The notes under the pieces were generated by a model. The model had not been told where the DNA came from and searched no databases. It saw only the letters and a program-made list of their open reading frames with translations. Source: Dyadobacter chenhuakuii (GTDB lineage: Bacteria; Bacteroidota; Bacteroidia; Cytophagales; Spirosomataceae). From it: 64,000 bases of DNA. Numbering within the stretch: position 1 is the first letter of the stretch; each line of letters opens with the position of its first letter. This document shows, piece by piece, positions 35,806-44,133 of this stretch. The DNA is taken from contig NZ_CP098805.1 in NCBI RefSeq assembly GCF_023821985.2, positions 5,509,001-5,573,000 on the forward strand, given 5' to 3'. The translations under genes were made by a program, and so were the position numbers.

Positions 35806-37746
35806 TTACTTGTTAACGACCTGTTTTAACAACCAACCGGCCAGATCTTTCCCTGCTTCAAAATTCTCAAAACTCGTATCAATTCGCCGTCCGTCCACAT
35901 ATTCGTTGTAAAGCCAGGGATCACCCACTGCGAACACGGTGCCTTTGCCATATTTAGAAATGCCCAGAATCACATCACCCTGATCCGTTAAAGCAGATTG
36001 GGCCGGAGCGGTAAGCAGGAGGGGAGAAAGTTCTTTAATGTAAATCTTGCTGGTGGTTTTAAAAATGGCTTTGTTATCCGCCGGAATCATCAGTTTTCCC
36101 TGCTCAAACTGCGTTCCCTGGACCATATTGCGGTTTTTGTTGCTGAATTGTATGCCGAATGTTTTGGCAAGCTCATTGAAATGCGTGATCTCACAATTGG
36201 CAGTGTCATTCGCCATCATCACCAGCACCCCGCCATTTTTCACCCACTTTTCAATCGCTTGAATGTCGTTTGGCTGGATAAAGTTGGGATTGGGCGATTC
36301 TTTCTTCGTGTCGGGATCGACGATAATGTACACGTCGATATTTTTCAGGTTTTCGGCCGTCGGTGCGCCGGTTACGGCTACTGTTTTTGCTCCTAGTTCC
36401 CTGTAAATGTTGCCCCAAAGCCAGAAGCCGGAATGCAGGCGGTCCTCCCAGGTGTAATGAAACGGAATGCTTGAACCGTCCGGTTCTTTCTTAAATTCAT
36501 GATTGAAATGATAATCCAAACCCACCGTTTTGCCTTTTCCAACCGCATTCTCTTCGGCAATTTCCATTTCAATGCTCGCAAAAATGAATGGGCCAATGCC
36601 TTTCAGGTCGTTTTTGCGGATCGGTTCGCTGAGATAATATTCGTAAGTGCCGTCGCGGTAAGGTGTGCCGCCAAGGCCGCCTACGCTTACGGTTTTGTTC
36701 AGGCTTAGCAAGCCATCTGCCTCTATTTCAACAAATTCTTTCAATGCGCCTGCATAACCACGTTTCGCATTTTCAGCGAAAGACGCATCGATATAGCCCA
36801 TTCGGGAACCTTTGGCCAATGCATATATGAACATGCAGGAAGCAGATGCTTCGAGATAATTTCCTTTCCTATTGCCCTGATCAATAACCTGATACCAAAG
36901 CCCGGATTGCTTGTCCTGATATTTGGCCAGCACCGGCGCCAACCTTTTGATATATTGGATTAGTTCAATTCGTTTCGGATGGTCTTTGGGAAAATAATCC
37001 AGCACATCTACCAGCGCAATGGCATACCAGCCAATGGCCCGTGCCCAGAAATTCGGCGAACGTCCGGTCTTTTTATCTGCCCATTTTTGCTCACGGCTCT
37101 CATCATACGCATGATAAATCAGGCCCGTCTTTTCGTCCACCGCATATTTTTCGATCAAGGCAAACTGGTTGGCAATGTCGTTGAAATGTTCGGGATGGTT
37201 GAATAGCAGGCTGTATTCTGCGGCGAAGGGTTCACCCATGAAAAGGCCATCGAGCCACATTTGATTGGGATAGCGTTTTTTGTGCCAGTAACCGCCTTCG
37301 TTAGTACGAGGCTGCTCTGCTAACTGCTTCCAGAGCAGATCAGCGGCTTTTTTATATTTCTCTTTGTCGGGTTGTGTTTGTTGATAAAGTGTTAGCAACG
37401 CCCTTCCTGGCGGAATGTTATCAATGTTAAAGTCGTCAAATTTGTAAGTTCGGATGCTGCCATCGGACTTCACATATTGATCAATGTCTTTGCGGATGTA
37501 ATCAAAATATTTTCCTTCGCCCGTTCTGTTCCATATTTTTTCGATGGCTTTCAGCATTAATCCCTGCTCGTAATCCCATTTCGTTGCCGTATTTTTTCCT
37601 ACTAAAATAGAATCCTTATGACGCGCCATGAAGGAATCGGCCATGCGCCGCGACATAGGAAGTTCCTGCGCCAAAGCCTGCCATGCAATGTTTGGAACAA
37701 AGTAAAATAATGCAATTACAGAAATGCTGCGTAGCAGTTTTTTCAT
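35806..37746 (-). CDS. GH88/105 unsaturated glucuronyl/galacturonyl hydrolase with C-terminal DUF4350 domain
   Basis: 646 residues with a signal peptide (ending ALA-QEL). Residues about 60-390 form the (alpha/alpha)6 barrel of family 88/105: YPNQMWLDGLFMGEPF with the catalytic Asp, then GLIYHAYDESREQKWADK and FWARAIGWYAIALVDVLDY. Residues about 430-646 form a GATase-like DUF4350 domain (VYIIVDPDTKK, EKWVKNGGVLVMMAND, GDVILGISKYGKGTVFAVGD). The enzyme should hydrate and cleave the unsaturated uronyl group left by polysaccharide lyases, in the periplasm. The released uronate is what KdgF, encoded next upstream, opens. The DUF4350 part has no known role. Confidence 0.9.
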   Translation of the reverse strand: MKKLLRSISVIALFYFVPNIAWQALAQELPMSRRMADSFMARHKDSILVGKNTATKWDYEQGLMLKAIEKIWNRTGEGKYFDYIRKDIDQYVKSDGSIRTYKFDDFNIDNIPPGRALLTLYQQTQPDKEKYKKAADLLWKQLAEQPRTNEGGYWHKKRYPNQMWLDGLFMGEPFAAEYSLLFNHPEHFNDIANQFALIEKYAVDEKTGLIYHAYDESREQKWADKKTGRSPNFWARAIGWYAIALVDVLDYFPKDHPKRIELIQYIKRLAPVLAKYQDKQSGLWYQVIDQGNRKGNYLEASASCMFIYALAKGSRMGYIDASFAENAKRGYAGALKEFVEIEADGLLSLNKTVSVGGLGGTPYRDGTYEYYLSEPIRKNDLKGIGPFIFASIEMEIAEENAVGKGKTVGLDYHFNHEFKKEPDGSSIPFHYTWEDRLHSGFWLWGNIYRELGAKTVAVTGAPTAENLKNIDVYIIVDPDTKKESPNPNFIQPNDIQAIEKWVKNGGVLVMMANDTANCEITHFNELAKTFGIQFSNKNRNMVQGTQFEQGKLMIPADNKAIFKTTSKIYIKELSPLLLTAPAQSALTDQGDVILGISKYGKGTVFAVGDPWLYNEYVDGRRIDTSFENFEAGKDLAGWLLKQVVNK

Positions 37747-37769
37747 CAGGAATGAAGGAACATTGTCAA

Positions 37770-38117
37770 TTAGCTAGTGATAAAATCAGCACGCATGGGA
37801 TTGAAAATATCCACAAGCATGCCCGCTTCGAGGCACAATGCGCCGTGAACAACGTCCGGCGGGATGTAATAGGCGTCGCCGCCGCTTAGTATGCCGGTTT
37901 TGGGGCCAATTGTGATTTCAAATTTGCCACTTTCCACATAACTCATTTGCGTATGAAAATGGCTGTGCAACGCGCCGACGCCGCCTTGCTCAAACGCCAC
38001 TTTGACCATCATCAGATTGTCATCATAAGCCATGATCTTCCGCTTCAAACCGCCGCCCAGCTCTTCCCAGGGAATGTCTGCGTCGTCAATAAATTCCCGT
38101 CCTTTTAGCTCGCTCAT
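37770..38117 (-). CDS. kdgF: Cupin protein KdgF, unsaturated uronate linearisation
   Basis: 115 residues from the ATG at 38117, which overlaps the kduI stop by one base (TAATG read on the minus strand). The longer open frame to 38267 lies inside kduI and is not coding. The single cupin domain has metal-ligand His residues in GALHSHFHTQMSYVESGKFE and the second motif IPPDVVHGALCLEAG. KdgF converts 4,5-unsaturated galacturonate or mannuronate to the linear keto form, feeding KduI. Position directly between the unsaturated-uronyl hydrolase and kduI supports the name strongly. Confidence 0.9.
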   Translation of the reverse strand: MSELKGREFIDDADIPWEELGGGLKRKIMAYDDNLMMVKVAFEQGGVGALHSHFHTQMSYVESGKFEITIGPKTGILSGGDAYYIPPDVVHGALCLEAGMLVDIFNPMRADFITS

Positions 38118-38947
38118 TATCTCAAATCGGTTATTGCCACGGCGTCCATGTCTGTATAATCCCTGTTTTCGCCGGCCATTCCCCAGATGAAGGAATAGCT
38201 GGAAGTGCCGCAGCCGGAGTGGATCGACCAGGGTGGCGAAATGATCGCCTGGCGGTCTGCCAGCCATAAATGCCGCGTTTCGGTTGGCTCGCCCATCAGG
38301 TGCAGGATGCGCTGATTAGCAGGCACATCGAAATAGCAATAGGCTTCCATACGGCGGTCGTGCACGTGCGCAGGCATGGTGTTCCAGACGCTTCCGGTTT
38401 GCAGTACGGTAAGCCCCATTACCAGCTGTGCGCTCTGTATGCCGGCTGCGTGAATGTATTTGTAAATGATCCGGTGATTGGAAGTTTCCATACTGCCCAT
38501 AGTCGTGGGCGCGGCGTCTTCTTTCGTGAAAAGTGTAGCCGGAAATGTCTGGTGTGCAGGGGAGGATAGCAAGTAAAATACAGCCGGATCGGCCTGGTTC
38601 TCACTCGAAAAAATAGCCTCCTTGGTTCCCTTTCCCAGATAAACACAACCTAGCTTACTTATTTCAAATGTGGCTCCATCCGCCTTCACCTGGCCTTTTC
38701 CACCAATGTTAATGATGCCTATCTCGCGTCTTTCCAGGAAGTATTCGGCTTTCAGCGGGCCGTATGTTTCCAGTGTCAGCGGCCCGGTAGCCGGAACGGC
38801 GCCGCCGATCATGACGCGGTCGTAATGCGTGTAAACGAAGTTGATCTGGTCGTTTACAAATATATTTTCAATCAAAAAATTCTCGCGTAAAGCGGCCGTG
38901 TCCATTTGCGAAACTTCTTTCCGGCTGCTTTCAAATCTGATCTGCAT
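38117..38947 (-). CDS. kduI: 5-dehydro-4-deoxy-D-glucuronate isomerase
   Basis: 276 residues from the ATG at 38947 (MQIRFESSRKEVSQMDTAAL), matching the usual 278-residue length. The open frame to 39148 is not family-like and overlaps kduD. Zinc-site motifs are MPAHVHDRRMEAYCYFD and PPWSIHSGCGTSSYSFIWGM. It isomerises 5-keto-4-deoxyuronate to 2,5-diketo-3-deoxygluconate. It is flanked by kduD upstream and kdgF downstream, an intact KDG-forming pathway. Confidence 0.94.
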   Translation of the reverse strand: MQIRFESSRKEVSQMDTAALRENFLIENIFVNDQINFVYTHYDRVMIGGAVPATGPLTLETYGPLKAEYFLERREIGIINIGGKGQVKADGATFEISKLGCVYLGKGTKEAIFSSENQADPAVFYLLSSPAHQTFPATLFTKEDAAPTTMGSMETSNHRIIYKYIHAAGIQSAQLVMGLTVLQTGSVWNTMPAHVHDRRMEAYCYFDVPANQRILHLMGEPTETRHLWLADRQAIISPPWSIHSGCGTSSYSFIWGMAGENRDYTDMDAVAITDLR

Positions 38948-38987
38948 GTGCTTGCTATTAAGTGGGTTAATCTGAAAAATGGGAAAT

Positions 38988-39758
38988 TTACCGGCCCATC
39001 CAGCCGCCATCCACGGTGAGAATGGTGCCATTGACATAACTCGAAGCATCCGACGCCAGGAACAACGCGGGGCCTTTAAAATCTTCGGGCGTACCCCATC
39101 TCCCGGCCGGAATGCGGTCGAGAATGGACTTGCTGCGCACGGGATCATTTCGCAGCGCTTCCGTATTGTCTGTGTTGATATAACCCGGCGCTATGGCATT
39201 CACATTCACGCCTTTACCAGCCCATTCGTTGGCCAGCGCTTTCACCAGACCACCGATCGCACTTTTTGAAGCCGTATAACCCGGCACATTGATGCCGCCC
39301 TGGAATGTGAGCAACGAGGCCGTAAAAATGATTTTCCCGGAACCACGCGCCACCATATCGCGGCCAAATTCCCTTGACAAAATATAAGGCGCATCGAGGT
39401 TAATGTTTAGCACCTGGTCCCAATATTCATCCGAATGTTCAGCAGCGGGCTGGCGCAGAATAATGCCGGCGTTATTAATCAGAATATCAATGTGTTGGTG
39501 TTCAGCTTTTACTTTTTTGATGAATGCGTAAATGCTTTCGCGATTGCCCAGATCGGCCTGGTAGGGATAAAATTTTCGTCCTGCCTGGGTGACGGCATTT
39601 TGTAAATCGCTGGCAGATTGAATGTCTGATGAGGCGACGCCGATGATGTCTGCCCCGGCTTCTGCGAGCGCCTCCGCCATGGCTTTTCCTATTCCCCGGT
39701 TGCAACCGGTTACCAAGGCGGTTTTGCCCGTCAGGTCAAATAAATTTATTATACTCAT
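38988..39758 (-). CDS. kduD: 2-dehydro-3-deoxy-D-gluconate 5-dehydrogenase (SDR)
   Basis: 256 residues, the KduD length. Cofactor motif LVTGCNRGIGKAMAEALAEA, NNAG in DILINNAGIILR, catalytic Tyr/Lys in PGYTASKSAIGGLVKALANE, and the terminal SSYVNGTILTVDGGWMGR typical of KduD. It reduces 2,5-diketo-3-deoxygluconate to KDG with NADH. It is the first gene of the minus-strand uronate cluster, next to the 275-base regulatory region and the divergent LacI gene. Confidence 0.92.
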   Translation of the reverse strand: MSIINLFDLTGKTALVTGCNRGIGKAMAEALAEAGADIIGVASSDIQSASDLQNAVTQAGRKFYPYQADLGNRESIYAFIKKVKAEHQHIDILINNAGIILRQPAAEHSDEYWDQVLNINLDAPYILSREFGRDMVARGSGKIIFTASLLTFQGGINVPGYTASKSAIGGLVKALANEWAGKGVNVNAIAPGYINTDNTEALRNDPVRSKSILDRIPAGRWGTPEDFKGPALFLASDASSYVNGTILTVDGGWMGR

Positions 39759-39889
39759 TAAGGAATGGCAAATTGTGTTTTTCGGGGTAACCCCTAAATT
39801 TCGCGTCGATCATAGGAGACCTTACGCTCCGGCAGTTTAGGGCGAATAGTTAGAATTATCAAATATTGAATTGTCTTTTTTTGTGCAAT

Positions 39890-39908
39890 CGTTATCGGGA
39901 ACGTTATC
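39890..39908. promoter_or_regulatory. Candidate LacI-family operator region
   Basis: Two CGTTATC heptamers (39890-39896 and 39902-39908) stand 12 bases apart around CGGGAA. The block also holds the AACGTT palindrome and the CGTT...AACG inverted repeat common in LacI-family sites. It is central in the gap between kduD and the LacI gene. A second inverted repeat, GATAA...TTATC (39985-40002), lies nearer the LacI start. No perfect TAnnTTTG box was found on either strand in the gap. Confidence 0.42.
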
Positions 39909-40033
39909 AGCTCGTGTGAGGCGGCAAACATCTCGGGATCGGTTTCGATATTCATTTCTATTTTAGTACATTGACTTACCGTTGGATAAAGTATATATTA
40001 TCAAACATTAAGTTGGAATAAACCAATTTTTCT

Positions 40034-41071
40034 TTGGAGACTATCACAATTAAGGACATTGCCAAAGCGCTGGGACTTTCGACTTCGACGGTTTCCCGTG
40101 CCTTGCGCAATAGCTATGAAATAAACCCGGAAACCAAGAAATTGGTCATGGAATATGCTGAGCGCATGAATTACCGGCCCAATCCCATTGCGCTGAGTCT
40201 GCGGGATAGCAAAAGCAAGTCCATAGGGGTCATCATTCCGGAAATCGCCAATCATTTTTTCTCGCAACTCATCAATGGCATTGAATCCATAGCTTATAAT
40301 CTGGGTTATCACGTGGTTATTTTTCAAAGCCACGAGTCTTACGAGCGCGAAGTTGCCAATACGAATTATCTCGTTTCCCGGAAGGTGGACGGTCTTCTGA
40401 TATCCCTTTCCAGCCTGACAACCAACTTGTTCCATTTTCAGGACCTGATGGAAAGAGGCTTGCCCATCGTTTTTCTGGACCGCGTGCCTAATGCCATCGA
40501 AACGCATAAAGTGGTTGTAGATAATTTTGCAGGGAGTTACGAAGCGACGGAACATTTGATCAAAACCGGCCGGAAGCGCATCGCACATTTGACGAGTCCC
40601 ATTTATTTGTCCATCACAACCGAGCGATTGGCGGGTTATAAGCAGGCTTTGGAGGATTACGGGCTTCCTTTTGATGAATCTTATGTCAAATATTGCTATC
40701 ACGGCGGCAAAGTAGCCGAGGAAAATGAGGCCGCTGTGCAGGAAATGCTCGAAATGCCCGAGCCGCCCGACGCCATTTTCACAGCCAGCGATCGCCTGAC
40801 GACGGGTTGTATGTCTGTTTTTCAAAAACACAACATTAAAGTCCCCGAGCAGATCGCCATTGTCGGGTTTACCAACATCAGTGTCGCCGAGCTGCTTAAT
40901 CCACCTTTGACTGCCGTTGTGCAGCCAGCCATGGAGATGGGCCAGCAGGCGGTGGAGCTGCTGATCAGGCTTATCGAGCATCCGCAAAAAACAGATGTTT
41001 TTGAGACGCGATCCCTTAAAACCTCACTCATTATCCGCGAGTCTACGGCAGGAAAATCAGCTATTCAGTAA
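40034..41071 (+). CDS. LacI-family transcriptional regulator of the uronate cluster
   Basis: 345 residues. The start must be the TTG at 40034: an in-frame TAA lies at 40019-40021 and the helix-turn-helix begins at once (ETITIKDIAKALGLSTSTVS, then RALRNSYEINPETKK). A periplasmic-binding-protein-like sensor domain follows (SIGVIIPEIANHFFSQLING, VDGLLISLSS, GLPIVFLDRV, FTASDRLTTGCMSVF). Divergent placement next to kduD makes it the probable regulator of the uronate genes, with KDG or a keto-uronate as likely inducer. That is inference from related KdgR/UxuR-type LacI proteins. Confidence 0.9.
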   Translation: METITIKDIAKALGLSTSTVSRALRNSYEINPETKKLVMEYAERMNYRPNPIALSLRDSKSKSIGVIIPEIANHFFSQLINGIESIAYNLGYHVVIFQSHESYEREVANTNYLVSRKVDGLLISLSSLTTNLFHFQDLMERGLPIVFLDRVPNAIETHKVVVDNFAGSYEATEHLIKTGRKRIAHLTSPIYLSITTERLAGYKQALEDYGLPFDESYVKYCYHGGKVAEENEAAVQEMLEMPEPPDAIFTASDRLTTGCMSVFQKHNIKVPEQIAIVGFTNISVAELLNPPLTAVVQPAMEMGQQAVELLIRLIEHPQKTDVFETRSLKTSLIIRESTAGKSAIQ

Positions 41072-41089
41072 TTTAAATGTTGATATCAA

Positions 41090-41566
41090 ATGATCAGTCT
41101 GGCTATCGACGGCGCATTATTCAATTACCGCGTCGCGGGCGTTGCGCTCTTGGATGGAAAAGTGCTTCTGCATAAAACGCCGTCAGACAAGTTTTGGAGC
41201 TTGCCCGGCGGCCGCGCTTCGCTTTTCGAGTTTTCTAAGGACACACTGGTTCGGGAAATGCAGGAGGAAACGGGAATGGATGTGGATGTGGGCGAAATGC
41301 TTTGGGTTTCGGAAAACTTCTTCGTTTACAATGGCATCAAACATCACGAGCTGGGCTTTTATTACAAAATGGAAATTCCGTCGTTAGCGGATCAAAACGA
41401 TTTTATTGGCGTGGAAGGCGATGGTGAGCTGTTATTCAAATGGCATCCGGTTGCAGCACTTTCCACTATCAAAATTTATCCGGAGTTTCTGACCACAGAA
41501 TTGGCACAAAATCCGCTTCGTGTAAAACAATTTGCTTCCGGTTTTATAGATTTGGACAAAGCCTGA
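41090..41566 (+). CDS. NUDIX hydrolase
   Basis: 158 residues. The Nudix box is complete: GRASLFEFSKDTLVREMQEE, followed by TGM (G-x5-E-x7-REUxEExGU). The preceding WSLPGG is also conserved. The family hydrolyses nucleoside diphosphates linked to another group; the branch here resembles unspecialised NTP or ADP-ribose hydrolases, so the substrate is open. It begins 18 bases after the LacI stop and ends 39 bases before the aminotransferase, perhaps forming one transcript. Confidence 0.92.
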   Translation: MISLAIDGALFNYRVAGVALLDGKVLLHKTPSDKFWSLPGGRASLFEFSKDTLVREMQEETGMDVDVGEMLWVSENFFVYNGIKHHELGFYYKMEIPSLADQNDFIGVEGDGELLFKWHPVAALSTIKIYPEFLTTELAQNPLRVKQFASGFIDLDKA

Positions 41567-41605
41567 TCATTAAGGCTTATTTTCCAATCGATTTACAGAT
41601 TTTTT

Positions 41606-42766
41606 ATGTTAGTCAAGGCCGGTCTCCGCTCCAAACTTCCATGCGTTGGAGCCACAATTTTTACCAAAATGTCCAGGCTGGCCGAGGAGCATCGGGCGAT
41701 TAATCTGGCGCAGGGTTTTCCGGAATTTGATTGTGCGCCGGAACTGCAAAAGCTTGTGGGTAAATACATTGCGGAAGGCAAAAATCAATATGCGCCCATG
41801 GCTGGCGTCATCTCTTTGCGCGAGGCAATCGCCCAAAAAGTGTTCGCCGCAACCGGCAACGAATATCATCCCGAAACAGAAATCACAATCACCAGCGGCG
41901 CAACCGAAGCATTATATGTAGCCTTGTCGACGGTCGTGCACCCGGGCGATGAGGTGATCGTTTTTGAACCTGCTTATGATAGTTACGTTCCGGCAATCGA
42001 GCTGAACGGCGGCATTCCGGTTTTTGTAACATTGCATCCGCAATACGAAGCCATTGACTGGCAGGATGTTAAATCAAAAATTAGCCCGAATACAAAAGCG
42101 ATTGTCATCAACACGCCGCATAACCCAACGGGAAATGTCTGGAAACTGGCTGATTTGCAACAGCTTGCAGACATTGCCGAAAAACATGATCTAATGGTGA
42201 TCAGCGATGAAGTGTATGAGCACATTATCTTCGACGGCCGGGCGCACATCTCCACGGCTTCGATTCCTGCGCTGGCGGAACGGACTTTCCTGTGCGGCTC
42301 TTTTGGCAAAACATTTCACACCACGGGCTGGAAAATAGGTTATTGCCTCGCACCAAAAGCATTGACAACGGAATTCAGAAAAATTCATCAGTTCCTGGTT
42401 TTCAGCGTGGTAGCGCCAATTCAGTTTGCTATGGCGGAATATCTGGAAAATCCCGAGCATTATCTGAGCCTTTCGGCTTTTTACCAACAAAAAAGAGACC
42501 TGTTTAATGATGCTATCCAAGGCATAGGATTCACTTTCCGGCCATCCGAGGGAAGCTTTTTTCAGAATGTTTCATACGAAAATCTGACACAGCAAAATGA
42601 TCGCGAACTCGCCGAACGGCTTACCATTGAAGCAGGTGTGGCGTCGATCCCGGTTTCTGTTTTTTACAATGAACTGACCAGTTACAAGACGCTGCGCTTT
42701 TGTTTTGCCAAAAATGATGATACGCTTTTGAGGGCAGCGGAACTGCTTGGGAAAGTGATTTGGTAA
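41606..42766 (+). CDS. PLP-dependent aminotransferase, methionine/kynurenine type
   Basis: 386 residues of the class I/II aminotransferase fold. Landmarks: INLAQGFPEFDCAPEL, ITSGATEALYVALSTV, INTPHNPTGNVWKL, VISDEVYEHIIFDG, and the PLP Lys in CGSFGKTFHTTGWKIGYC. The group around E. coli YbdL transaminates methionine and aromatic amino acids; mammalian relatives act on kynurenine. Methionine is the best guess. It is convergent with the permease gene, with a 24-base gap. Confidence 0.9.
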   Translation: MLVKAGLRSKLPCVGATIFTKMSRLAEEHRAINLAQGFPEFDCAPELQKLVGKYIAEGKNQYAPMAGVISLREAIAQKVFAATGNEYHPETEITITSGATEALYVALSTVVHPGDEVIVFEPAYDSYVPAIELNGGIPVFVTLHPQYEAIDWQDVKSKISPNTKAIVINTPHNPTGNVWKLADLQQLADIAEKHDLMVISDEVYEHIIFDGRAHISTASIPALAERTFLCGSFGKTFHTTGWKIGYCLAPKALTTEFRKIHQFLVFSVVAPIQFAMAEYLENPEHYLSLSAFYQQKRDLFNDAIQGIGFTFRPSEGSFFQNVSYENLTQQNDRELAERLTIEAGVASIPVSVFYNELTSYKTLRFCFAKNDDTLLRAAELLGKVIW

Positions 42767-42790
42767 AAAATAAAACAATCTTCCAGAGCA

Positions 42791-44026
42791 CTATTTCTTA
42801 AATAAAAGCGCCTTAATCGGGGTGATCTGGGAGATGATTAATGTGGGGATCAGCAAAATGAGGCCGGAGATGACAATGGTGATGACATTGACCATGAAGA
42901 AAATAGGCCAGTCAAAGACAATGGGCACAGTGTCCATATAATAATTGACAGGGTCGAGGGCAATGACTTTGAATTGATATTGGATCCAGCAAATAAGCAG
43001 CCCTGCAATGTTTCCGATGATGATGCCCTTACGCACCATATGAAGCCCTACGCGGAAAAAAACCATCCGGATCTGTTTATTCGGGCTTCCTAAGGTTTTC
43101 AAAAGACCGATCAAAGGTGTCCTTTCCATGATCATGACCAGTAAAATCGAGATCATGTTGAAGCAGGCGACGAAAAGGATCAATGTCAGAAAAACAGCCG
43201 TATTGCGATCCAGCAGCAAAAGCCAGTCGAAAATCTGAGGAAAAATACTGGTGACACGTTGCAGATAAATGGACGGAGGGAGCGTCCTTCTGAGCACCGC
43301 CGCGACTTCATCCAGTTTGTCAAAATCCTTTAAATACACCTCATAAGTCCCCACGGAATCTTTCCCCCAGCCATTGAGCCGCTGCACGAGACTAATGTCG
43401 CCCAGGATCAGGTTGTTGTCAAATTCCTCCATTTGCGTGTCATAAATGCCCACGACGGTCAGCTTTCGCGGGCGTGGAGGATTTTGCATGGAATACATGA
43501 TCACATTATCACCCGATTTCAGCCGCAGCTGCGTAGCGATTTTATGGCTGATCAGGATTTCCGAAGAATAGCCGTATTTAATTGATGTCGAGTCTTTATT
43601 GGTAATTAATTTTCCCGCAATCAGGTTTTGTTTGAATGTTTTCCAGTCATAATCCTGGCCAACCCCTTTGAGTATCACCCCTTTGATCTCGTCGGTCGTT
43701 TTAAGGATGCCGGATTTATGCGCAACGCCTTGCCAGCGAAGGATTTCGGGGATTTTAGGCAATGCTTCGGTAATGGGGTTTTTGACAAAAAGCGGGGCTT
43801 CTTCGTAAGTGTTGCCGACAGCAAACGAGGAAATATTGATATGCGCACCAAACAAAAATATTTTCTGCCGAATGGTTTGCTTAAAACCCAGTAACACGGC
43901 AAATGCAATGATCCCGACCGCAATCCCGATGGCAATACTGGCAACGCCGATGCGCGAAACGGTCGCAGAAAAAGAGCCTGCTTCGTTGTGACGAATGCGT
44001 TTTGCGATGAATGAGGGGAATTGCAA
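42791..44026 (-). CDS. ABC transporter permease, LolC/LolE-FtsX type
   Basis: 411 residues with four membrane helices: one near residue 30-55 (IAIGIAVGIIAFAVLLGFK) and three in the C-terminal third, separated by a large periplasmic MacB-PCD-like domain. The LolC/E-like start FPSFIAKRI and the FtsX core (ILFVACFNMISILLVMIMER, GLLKTLGSPNKQIRMVFF) are clear. Start is TTG at 44026: no ATG is available before an in-frame stop at 44048-44050. It should work with a LolD-like ATPase to release lipoproteins from the inner membrane. That ATPase is not adjacent. Divergent from nadE. Confidence 0.88.
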   Translation of the reverse strand: MQFPSFIAKRIRHNEAGSFSATVSRIGVASIAIGIAVGIIAFAVLLGFKQTIRQKIFLFGAHINISSFAVGNTYEEAPLFVKNPITEALPKIPEILRWQGVAHKSGILKTTDEIKGVILKGVGQDYDWKTFKQNLIAGKLITNKDSTSIKYGYSSEILISHKIATQLRLKSGDNVIMYSMQNPPRPRKLTVVGIYDTQMEEFDNNLILGDISLVQRLNGWGKDSVGTYEVYLKDFDKLDEVAAVLRRTLPPSIYLQRVTSIFPQIFDWLLLLDRNTAVFLTLILFVACFNMISILLVMIMERTPLIGLLKTLGSPNKQIRMVFFRVGLHMVRKGIIIGNIAGLLICWIQYQFKVIALDPVNYYMDTVPIVFDWPIFFMVNVITIVISGLILLIPTLIISQITPIKALLFKK

Positions 44027-44133
44027 GAGGAATCTACCGGTTAATTTTTATGTTTGGCAAAAATAGGGAAAAACATTTGCCGGTACGCACAAGCAATTTT
44101 ATTAAGTTGCCGGCACAAACCAGAATCGTTTTT

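Noticed and set aside
40001-40987. A 328-residue minus-strand ORF antisense to the LacI gene.
   Set aside because: The plus-strand frame has a complete LacI helix-turn-helix and sensor domain; the antisense product is His/Gln/Asn-rich with no domain.
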